11,617 nt of DNA from Planctomycetaceae bacterium (GTDB lineage Bacteria; Planctomycetota; Planctomycetia; Pirellulales; Thermoguttaceae). The translations under genes were made by a program, and so were the position numbers. Under the pieces are notes generated by a model, which ran no database searches, had not been told where the DNA came from, and was given only the letters and a program-made list of their open reading frames with translations. Shown here piece after piece: positions 6,215 through 11,617 of this stretch (position 1 is its first letter; each line of letters starts with the position of its first letter). The stretch covers positions 1 to 11,617 of the forward strand of contig WRMR01000106.1 of NCBI GenBank assembly GCA_009776995.1. The letters are read 5' to 3'.

Positions 6215-7357
6215 TCAATCGATGGTGACACTTTCGCTTCCATTGGCACTTCCCATTGCCCCCCAAATTCCCCAGTAGGAATTGCCGCCATTCCTTTGAT
6301 TGGCAGGGATGGAATCCAGGTTATTACCACAATTGACGGTATCGGAAACAAATGAGGCGGAGCCATCAGAACGAGAAACATTAACACCACCGGTATGAAA
6401 ACCGCTGGCAGTAATCAGGGCATTGTTGACCATTGGGTAATCACCGCTGCCGCCGCAACTTGGAGCGTTTGGCGGCAAAATCGTGTAAAAATAGTTGAAC
6501 ACAGTTTCGGCATCGGACCAGCGATTTCCCAATCCATCGCCGGGTTTTTGATGATACGCAACACTTGGACCAAACAATGCCCCGGATTTCGTTACCAAGC
6601 ATTCGCCTGGACGAAAATCACCGGCATTCGTAATTTCATAAGCGATCCCTCCGATCACTTTCTGTGTTCCACCGGGAGGAGTCGTCGCCACTTCCGCAAG
6701 GTAAATGGTGTTTGATGTTCCGTCAGAACAGGTTGCCAAAGTAATCTTCTTCCCGTTACGATTATCTTCAGTGATACCCATCCCGAACATCCCCCGCATA
6801 CCGGCCTCAGCATCGTCATGAGTGCCAATCCGCACGTCACCGCGGGAACCGTGATAGTTTAATTTTCCGGAGGGATTGTTCGAGGCCGCTTCGCCGTCCG
6901 ATGGGCAAATCAACGCATTGATCGTGGTTGCAACAAGATTCACATTGCCGCTGCCGGGATTAAACGTATTTGTCCAGGGGCCAAGTCCATTGGGTTGTAA
7001 TTCTTTGGCCTGCTGAACCAAGTCCGCCATTTGCTGTTGCTCGAAATACGGCATGAGTTCCGAGACGAATCCCCAGCGGTTCACGCCAAACCGGTCGGGA
7101 GAGGTTAGCTTTTGGATTGCCGTGGCGGATGACTGGGCCCAACCCGCTTCCGGGAAATAATTGTGAGCCGAGTGGAAATTATGGGCCGCCAGCGTCAATT
7201 GTTTCAGATTGTTCGTACACTGCATCCTGCGTGCCGCTTCGCGCGCCGCCTGAACAGCGGGCAAAAGAAGGGCGATCAAAATTCCAATGATCGCAATAAC
7301 CACGAGAAGTTCAACAAGCGTAAAAGCTCTTAGGTTGCCCCCCCCCCATCTTAACAT
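6215..7357 (-). CDS. DUF1559 prepilin-like protein; true start probably 7373, out of frame by one G
   Basis: Planctomycete protein with a type IV pilin-like N-terminus. The leader ends RA before the mature FTLVELLVVIAIIGILIALL helix, with Glu16 as the +5 Glu in this frame. It is followed by LPAVQAAREAARRMQC (DUF1559 hallmark) and, near the C-terminus, HTGGVNVSRSDG, the H-X9-DG motif. It is probably processed by a prepilin peptidase and held in the inner membrane; role unknown. The open frame as written begins at ATG 7357 without a ribosome binding site. A better start is ATG 7373 (MKKYLNVKMGGG), preceded by AAAGGA at the right distance. From there the run of ten G (7338-7347) throws the frame into a stop after 20 codons; nine G would join it to the prepilin frame. 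Expression may therefore depend on tract length. Confidence 0.9.
   Translation of the reverse strand: MLRWGGGNLRAFTLVELLVVIAIIGILIALLLPAVQAAREAARRMQCTNNLKQLTLAAHNFHSAHNYFPEAGWAQSSATAIQKLTSPDRFGVNRWGFVSELMPYFEQQQMADLVQQAKELQPNGLGPWTNTFNPGSGNVNLVATTINALICPSDGEAASNNPSGKLNYHGSRGDVRIGTHDDAEAGMRGMFGMGITEDNRNGKKITLATCSDGTSNTIYLAEVATTPPGGTQKVIGGIAYEITNAGDFRPGECLVTKSGALFGPSVAYHQKPGDGLGNRWSDAETVFNYFYTILPPNAPSCGGSGDYPMVNNALITASGFHTGGVNVSRSDGSASFVSDTVNCGNNLDSIPANQRNGGNSYWGIWGAMGSANGSESVTID
7338..7347. repeat. mononucleotide tract of ten C (ten G on the coding strand)
   Basis: It lies between the Shine-Dalgarno-supported start codon and the prepilin leader of the DUF1559 gene. Loss of one base (or gain of two) puts the ATG at 7373 in frame with the prepilin. 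Tracts of this kind are classic phase-variation sites and also classic places for sequencing error. Confidence 0.9.
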
Positions 7358-7380
7358 TCAAATACTTTTTCATTTTTTTG

Positions 7381-7398
7381 TCCTTTCAAAATTGAAGG
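7381..7398 (-). promoter_or_regulatory. ribosome binding site for start 7373, inside a small hairpin
   Basis: AAAGGA (7381-7386, minus strand) lies 7 bases before the ATG at 7373. Just upstream, CCTTCA can fold onto TGAAAGG with one bulged A (7382-7398), which would bury the ribosome binding site. The stem is short, so regulation by it is speculative. Confidence 0.5.
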
Positions 7399-7610
7399 TA
7401 AAAACGATGTAACGCATCCAAAAACAAGGCGGTACGTTACCCTGAAACTTGACGTGATGTTCATTTGAGGTGAAATCCAGGGCATTTCCTCCTCAAAAAT
7501 CCCGCCGAATTCATTTGATGAGACTTGTTTGGAAACCCCGAAATGGGGATTGATCTGCTTTTTCAAAAAAACGAACATCATGGGTAAAACAGGCATGATT
7601 TCGTGAAGTT

Positions 7611-7643
7611 TCCAATATAAATCCAATATAAATCCAATTAAAA
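7611..7643. repeat. 11-bp tandem repeat, three copies
   Basis: TCCAATATAAA occurs at 7611-7621 and 7622-7632, followed by a diverged third copy TCCAATTAAAA at 7633-7643. The period is about one helical turn of AT-rich DNA, which could favour bending upstream of the DUF1559 gene. Confidence 0.7.
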
Positions 7644-7670
7644 TAACAGATTGACATTAGCAGATTGCAG

Positions 7671-7692
7671 TATTAAATCAATATTAAATCAA
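7671..7692. repeat. 11-bp tandem repeat, two copies
   Basis: TATTAAATCAA is repeated exactly at 7671-7681 and 7682-7692. It has the same period as the array at 7611 and a related composition, 28 bases further on. Confidence 0.65.
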
Positions 7693-7773
7693 TGGGGGGA
7701 TAAAAAATTATTTCATCGATTTTCGTTCAAAATCCGCAACCAATGACAAAACCTTCGTGGTGAAAAAATACAG

Positions 7774-7839
7774 ATATTCGCTCTACTCCGGCGGGGTACT
7801 TGTTCTACCCTCGCGGGATACTCATAGTAACCTCACGGG
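7774..7839. repeat. 22-bp imperfect tandem repeat, three copies
   Basis: Units at 7774-7795, 7796-7817 and 7818-7839. Read on the minus strand each begins CCCG and ends in (A/G)TA(T/C). Adjacent units match at 15 of 22 positions, and ten positions are the same in all three. The array is GC-richer than its surroundings. Twenty-two bases is two helical turns and not a multiple of three, so it is probably not coding. Confidence 0.6.
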
Positions 7840-7927
7840 ATCAATTTTTTTGTGGCGAGTGGCAGTGCAGCTGGTAAATTCGGTAAATCTGACAACATTT
7901 TCCGGGAAATCAAAATAAGTGGACACA

Positions 7928-7939
7928 AGTACATGTACT
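7928..7939. promoter_or_regulatory. 12-bp perfect palindrome
   Basis: AGTACATGTACT is its own reverse complement. It lies 82 bases downstream of the TPR gene stop, in non-coding DNA. It could be a small operator or chance. Confidence 0.3.
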
Positions 7940-8021
7940 CATAAAATGACTACAAAACCCGGAACCACTGCAAAGCATTTGTCAACACACGGAATTGCTG
8001 GAACAGATACCTCTGCACTTT

Positions 8022-9059
8022 TCATTTTTCACTTTTCTCTCTCAACTCGTGTCGTAGCGTTTCGGCTTCGGCGGCGCGACCGAGTGTGTCGAGCGTTTCG
8101 ACTGCCCGCTGGAGTGAATGCCGGGCGAGAGGTAGCATGTTCGGCGTATCGATTGGAATGTGCAACCAATGGGTGATGGCGTTGTCCGGCTGATCGAGAC
8201 GGGCGAAAGCTTCACCCAAAAGATAATGAGGCCCCGATCGCAAATCTTCCGGCATGGCATCGAGTTGCCGTTCCCAACTTATAGTCTCAGCAGGGGTTGC
8301 TTCGACGAGCCGCACCCGCCAAAGCTGGGCCGTTGCCAACGCGGCAATCGATGGATTGTTCGATTTTGCCAGCAATTGCAGGGCTTCAACCGCCTTGGCA
8401 CGATTGGCCGTTGTCAGCGACAGTCCGGCACTGAGCAGTTGACATGCAGGATAGTTCGGGCGGTCGAGCCACATTTCGCCAAGTTGTTGATAAACAAGCG
8501 ATTGCGATACATCGACATTCCACGGCAGTGGAATACAGGTAAGCCAGGCAGGTTCAGGATCGGACTCCGCCAAAGCGAAAAACTCGCTGCACGCCCGTTC
8601 CTGTTCGCCCAACGCGACGTAAGCCTGGACAATGACAGACGTTTGCTGACGCTTGACCCAATCACGTTTTTCGACGTTTCTGGCCACAAGATAATTGTCA
8701 ATGGCCGCCCGATAGTCGCCGTTGAGAAAGGCTTGTTCCGCATTGACTTGCGCATTTTCTTTGGTTGTTCCAAAATCAATCACGCGATCAAGAGGAATCG
8801 TAATTTCCTGACCATGATTCGGACGAAAAACCAAGCCATCCCGCCCGGTCAAATTGACGATTTCGCCTTCAATCCGTTGTTCCACAGACAAATCAGTACG
8901 AAAAATGGCGTAATCGTTGTTCGAGCGATTTTGCGAAAACAGGAAATTTTGAAAAAATAAACTCGAGGCAATGAAAATATGGATTAACGAAATGCGACAA
9001 AGTCGTCCTTTGATCTTTCGTGTCATCCTGTCAAACACACAGCAGATGGAGAAACCCAT
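8022..9059 (-). CDS. secreted or membrane-anchored TPR protein
   Basis: Protein of 345 residues. The N-terminus is basic (MTRKIKGRLCR from residue 12), then hydrophobic (ISLIHIFIASSLFFQNFLFS, 23-42), which reads as a signal peptide with cleavage near SQ or as an uncleaved anchor. Residues about 55-97 form a small beta segment (EGEIVNLTGRDGLVFR, then EITIPLDRVIDF) seen ahead of TPRs in planctomycete proteins I recall. Helical repeats follow: TPR-like units at about 103-132 (AEQAFLNGDYRAAIDNYL), 276-302 (YLLGEAFARLDQPDNAITHW) and 312-341. TPRs bind other proteins; no catalytic motif is seen. The ATG at 9059 has AAGG 6 bases upstream; an in-frame ATG at 9026 is an alternative that keeps the signal peptide. 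It is separated from the upstream PEP-CTERM gene by a terminator, so it probably has its own promoter in 9060-9154. Confidence 0.82.
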   Translation of the reverse strand: MGFSICCVFDRMTRKIKGRLCRISLIHIFIASSLFFQNFLFSQNRSNNDYAIFRTDLSVEQRIEGEIVNLTGRDGLVFRPNHGQEITIPLDRVIDFGTTKENAQVNAEQAFLNGDYRAAIDNYLVARNVEKRDWVKRQQTSVIVQAYVALGEQERACSEFFALAESDPEPAWLTCIPLPWNVDVSQSLVYQQLGEMWLDRPNYPACQLLSAGLSLTTANRAKAVEALQLLAKSNNPSIAALATAQLWRVRLVEATPAETISWERQLDAMPEDLRSGPHYLLGEAFARLDQPDNAITHWLHIPIDTPNMLPLARHSLQRAVETLDTLGRAAEAETLRHELREKSEK

Positions 9060-9154
9060 TTTCGCCTTTTTTCTGATACAAACCCAGTCGCGGTGCTTCC
9101 GGGTTGATCATAGAGAAGTCACACATCCAAGTTCATTAACATGACAAGCGCAAG

Positions 9155-9187
9155 AAAAAATGATCGGGCGATGATAACCACCCGATC
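9155..9187 (-). terminator. intrinsic terminator of the first PEP-CTERM gene
   Basis: On the minus strand a perfect 7-bp stem GATCGGG/CCCGATC (arms 9181-9187 and 9162-9168) with a 12-base loop is followed by one A and six T. It starts 26 bases after the PEP-CTERM stop. Confidence 0.8.
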
Positions 9188-9213
9188 TCCAATGTCAAAT
9201 TCGTAAAGTACTC

Positions 9214-9981
9214 TCAGGATACTGCAAGCTTCTTCATACGGCGTTTACGCCAGGAAGCACCGGCCAATCCCATACCGCCAAGTGACCAAAGCAACAACGT
9301 GGCAGGCTCTGGAACTTGACCTCCGCCCCCTCCGCCGCCGTAGGCAAGATAATAGAAATCCTGCGCATTACCATTACTATTGGTTCTCACATCCATAATA
9401 AACGTATAGTAACCTTCCATAAAGGCATAAGACTGGTTGGCATTGTAAGCTGTCAGCCAGTAATCTCTACTTGCATTGATGTCGAGAAGACTGCGCAGGG
9501 TAGCGTTCAATGTCCAATCGCCCGTGACCGTATTTGTATTCAATTGGTGAAGAAGCGTTTGCAAACCTGTACTGGTGATCATCCCCGTTGCGTATTGTTT
9601 GAACAAATAGGCGGAAGCAACCGACAAGACCGCTCCGGAAGTGTTTGTTGACCGGCCGGTTGCCGCATTATAACTCAATGTTGCGGTACCGCTTGAGGCA
9701 ACCGTGCCGACAGTCGGTTCAGCACAAAAGGATTGGAAATAATTGTTACCCGAGGTCACACCGGAGCGGCTCGAATCGAAGGCATTAATGTTAACCTGGG
9801 TAGTCCCCGAAGCCGTTGTAAACGTGCCTCCGGCATAAGTAAACCTGAACCCTCCCCCTGCCCCTGGGTTCATTGAGTTAAACTGGCTGACAACATCACT
9901 TGCCGATAAATCGGCAAATGCTGACACACTGGCAGCAATCATCAGGGCTGCTGCAACTGGGATCCAAAACTGTTTGTTCAT
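9214..9981 (-). CDS. PEP-CTERM surface protein, possible thioester-type domain
   Basis: Protein of 255 residues: signal peptide 1-23 (cleavage after AFA), a beta-rich Ser/Thr/Asn-rich body, a Gly linker (215-221), then the PEP-CTERM sorting signal with VPEP at 223-226, a hydrophobic helix (ATLLLWSLGGMGLAGASW) and the basic tail RKRRMKK. Such proteins are processed by an exosortase, not encoded in this window, and released or displayed in extracellular matrix. The body has one Cys only, Cys86 in YFQSFCAEP, and Gln141 in GLQTLL, which match Cys103 and Gln178 of the neighbouring paralogue. The start is clear: AGAGG (9988-9992) lies 6 bases before the ATG. It is followed by its own terminator. 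The paralogue upstream shares the N-terminal FNSMN and the whole tail, pointing to a tandem duplication. Confidence 0.92.
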   Translation of the reverse strand: MNKQFWIPVAAALMIAASVSAFADLSASDVVSQFNSMNPGAGGGFRFTYAGGTFTTASGTTQVNINAFDSSRSGVTSGNNYFQSFCAEPTVGTVASSGTATLSYNAATGRSTNTSGAVLSVASAYLFKQYATGMITSTGLQTLLHQLNTNTVTGDWTLNATLRSLLDINASRDYWLTAYNANQSYAFMEGYYTFIMDVRTNSNGNAQDFYYLAYGGGGGGGQVPEPATLLLWSLGGMGLAGASWRKRRMKKLAVS

Positions 9982-10519
9982 AGTGTACCTCTTGAAAATT
10001 GGTGTCTAAAGTAATCTGTTGACCTGTTGTGAAAGCTTTAATACTTTAACATGAAAAAACAAAATGTCTTTTCAAAATGATTGCTGCCAAAAAACCGATT
10101 CGCATGTGTTTTCGTTGCTTCGCTTCGCAAAAACGAATTCTTTTGCATCATTGGCCCATTTGGAAGCACCAGTATTAGTTTTGACTATTCTACACATAAT
10201 TGTTATCAATTGGAAGCCCCAAGACGTGATTATTGGAGAAAAAAATGGTTTTTTCCATAATAAGAAAAATTGATAAAATCTTATTTTTTTTGATTTCAAC
10301 TTGTGGATGGTCCCAATGATGTTCGTGTGCAACATTCGATATAAAATAAACAAATGAAAAGCATTGGTTCCATTGAAAAGAAGAAATAATTTGGGAGACA
10401 TGAAAAAAATCGGGAGCTTAGGCATCTTGCACAAACAATCCCGAAAAATACGATATTTCCATCATTCGCAATTCATATCAAAACGTTTTTTTGGGAGATA
10501 GCCGCAAATCCCAGTCGCA
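9982..10519. other. AT-rich intergenic region between the two PEP-CTERM genes
   Basis: It contains the terminator of the upstream gene (10403-10444) and the leader and ribosome binding site of the downstream gene. The open frames in it are AT-rich chance frames without ribosome binding sites or recognisable motifs. I could not identify the promoter. Confidence 0.6.
10403..10444 (-). terminator. candidate intrinsic terminator of the second PEP-CTERM gene
   Basis: On the minus strand TCGGGA (10439-10444) pairs with TCCCGA (10410-10415) across a 23-base loop, followed by seven T. The stem is 6 bp and the loop is long. It lies about 75 bases after the stop at 10520, with no competing structure nearby. 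Confidence 0.55.
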
Positions 10520-11413
10520 TCAAGAAAGAGCATGTTTCTTCATGCGGCGTTTGCGCCAAGAAGCACCAGCCAGTCCCATGCCTCCAAGTGTCCATAACAA
10601 GAGACTTGCCGGTTCGGGGACTTGACCGCCGCCACCACCATCGCGGGTGACGTAGAGGACGTCTTGCCGGGCTTGGGATCCCGGCATTCGTGTTAGGGCA
10701 GTATCAACAGATGTATTCATCACGAACACCTTATAATCGTCCATGAAATTGCCATAGTTGACAGTCAGGTCGTAGGCGGCATACATGTCAAAGCCCGTTC
10801 CCGACAAGGCACTGTTCAGATATGAATAGTACTTGTTGTCGGTAATACTGCCACCTCCAACGGTCGGCTTTCCTTGAAGATACCAGATCATGTTTTGAAG
10901 TGCAATCGCGTCCGCTGTGCGTGCCGCATCTGTTCCAGTGTAAGCGTAATTGAGTGCTCCGCTGGCAAACTGTTTGTAGAGAAATGCCGCTCCAAAAGTC
11001 AATGATTCACCTACATAACCATTGGCCGCAACTGGGGTTGTCCGGGTAAAACGGCTCGCAACATAACTCAATTGTCCTTGTGATTCTTCACCGACATTCA
11101 TTAAAATATCCGGTGAGACACAAAATGTTTGGAAGTAGTCTTTGCCACTGATTGTGCCTGCCGTGCCAAGGGCACTGTTGTAAGCCGAAAGGTCAGGCAT
11201 CACATTTCCATCTGAGTTAAGCAAACGCATTTCGCCAGCACCGGGAGGTACTGAGTAATATTGGTCGTTATACATTTTGAAAACAAAACCCCGATTGGAG
11301 TTCATGGAATTGAAACCACTGACAATGCCACTAACATCGGCAAAAGTGAAGGTGGGAGCCATTGCCAACAAAAATGCCAGCAAGAAGTGCAGGAAAAGTC
11401 TTTGATGTTTCAT
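10520..11413 (-). CDS. PEP-CTERM surface protein, paralogue of the neighbour, possible thioester-type domain
   Basis: Protein of 297 residues from ATG 11413, or 302 from an in-frame ATG at 11428; residue numbers here follow the longer form. Neither start has a strong ribosome binding site. The shorter form gives a 25-residue signal peptide like that of the paralogue (cleavage after FTFA). The body holds a single Cys, Cys103 in YFQTFCVSP, and Gln178 in ALQNMIWYL. An FC motif followed by LQ-x-x-(I/L)W is reminiscent of thioester-domain adhesins and of several PEP-CTERM protein families. Then come GGGGG, VPEP at 270-273, a hydrophobic helix and RKRRMKK. The tail is nearly identical to that of the neighbour (S/T and T/S exchanges only up to RKRRMKK), so both would be handled by the same exosortase. 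Probably an extracellular-matrix or surface protein. Confidence 0.9.
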   Translation of the reverse strand: MKHQRLFLHFLLAFLLAMAPTFTFADVSGIVSGFNSMNSNRGFVFKMYNDQYYSVPPGAGEMRLLNSDGNVMPDLSAYNSALGTAGTISGKDYFQTFCVSPDILMNVGEESQGQLSYVASRFTRTTPVAANGYVGESLTFGAAFLYKQFASGALNYAYTGTDAARTADAIALQNMIWYLQGKPTVGGGSITDNKYYSYLNSALSGTGFDMYAAYDLTVNYGNFMDDYKVFVMNTSVDTALTRMPGSQARQDVLYVTRDGGGGGQVPEPASLLLWTLGGMGLAGASWRKRRMKKHALS

Positions 11414-11497
11414 AACTGATTTTCTCATAAGTATTGTTCAAGACGGGTGGGTTTATGCAAACAACTAAATTTGCAACAAGGTATTAGTTTTGTCAAT

Positions 11498-11526
11498 ATT
11501 TTGTTCAGAGCAACAGGAAATGTCAA
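11498..11526 (-). promoter_or_regulatory. candidate promoter of the second PEP-CTERM gene
   Basis: A perfect -35 hexamer TTGACA (11521-11526, minus strand) is followed 17 bases later by CAAAAT (11498-11503), 4/6 of the -10 consensus. A second TTGACA lies at 11491-11496, exactly 30 bases downstream, with a poorer -10. The region 11429-11617 is otherwise AT-rich and holds no gene. Confidence 0.35.
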
Positions 11527-11617
11527 TAAAAAAACCAGAATAAGCACAATAAAACATTATTTCATATTATACAGTTAATAATATCTATAAAATCTACCAG
11601 TGTCTATTTTGACTTGA

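Larger units (their letters stand above)
7374..8021. other. AT-rich non-coding stretch with short tandem repeats
   Basis: About 650 bases between the TPR gene stop and the DUF1559 start hold no convincing gene. The visible structure is a set of 11-base repeats (7611-7692), a 22-base repeat array (7774-7839), a 12-base palindrome (7928-7939), and the DUF1559 ribosome binding site. A promoter for DUF1559 must lie here, but I could not pick one with confidence. Confidence 0.6.

Noticed and set aside
7351..7626. 91-codon open frame on the minus strand ahead of the DUF1559 gene
   Set aside because: No ribosome binding site or recognisable features; it overlaps the DUF1559 start and its ribosome binding site in another frame.
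7651..7679. plus-strand promoter with TTGACA near 7651
   Set aside because: The best -10 at allowed spacing matches only 3/6, and no plus-strand gene follows.
7611..7839. CRISPR-like array
   Set aside because: The repeats are directly adjacent, 11 or 22 bases long, imperfect and without spacers.
8160..8960. 266-codon open frame on the plus strand
   Set aside because: Antisense to the TPR gene, with no motif and no ribosome binding site.
10072..10434. 120-codon open frame on the minus strand between the PEP-CTERM genes
   Set aside because: AT-rich, rich in Phe/Lys/Ile with no pattern, no ribosome binding site, and it overlaps the candidate terminator.

Overview
The window most likely comes from a member of the Planctomycetota with moderate GC content. 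Four things point there: a prepilin-like DUF1559 protein with the H-X9-DG C-terminal motif, followed on the same strand by a small carboxypeptidase-regulatory-like lipoprotein; two PEP-CTERM surface proteins; a large secreted protein whose end matches the middle domain of the hydrazine synthase alpha-subunit (HzsA) superfamily, common in planctomycetes that are not anammox organisms; and a secreted TPR protein of planctomycete style. No rRNA, tRNA, CRISPR array or complete mobile element was seen.

Layout. 1-1596 (-): 5' part of an HzsA-like secreted protein that runs off the left edge. 1597-1895: a divergent regulatory region with a candidate promoter for the leftward gene, three TGAGGTT boxes spaced exactly 33 bp apart, and a 17-bp palindrome. 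1896-2402 (+): an unrecognised cytosolic protein. 2403-2689: a gap with a tiny ORF behind a near-perfect Shine-Dalgarno. 2690-3337 (+): endonuclease III. 3406-5265 (-), convergent with it: a secreted glycoside-hydrolase-like protein. 5498-5983 and 6215-7373 (-): the lipoprotein and the DUF1559 prepilin-like protein. 7374-8021: an AT-rich non-coding stretch with three families of short tandem repeats. 8022-9059 (-): a TPR protein. 9214-9981 and 10520-11413 (-): two paralogous PEP-CTERM proteins, each followed by a convincing or plausible intrinsic terminator. 11414-11617: AT-rich upstream DNA.

Apart from Nth and the 168-residue protein, every gene carries a signal peptide, a lipobox or a prepilin leader. 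This is therefore mostly an envelope and extracellular-matrix region. The two PEP-CTERM proteins would need an exosortase encoded elsewhere.

The most striking observation is a run of ten G (coding strand) inside the first codons of the DUF1559 gene. The start codon with the good ribosome binding site is out of frame with the prepilin by exactly one G, so the gene is phase-variable, decoded by slippage, or carries a homopolymer sequencing error. The second is that each PEP-CTERM protein has a single Cys (in FC) and a downstream LQ motif, resembling the Cys-Gln pair of thioester-domain adhesins.
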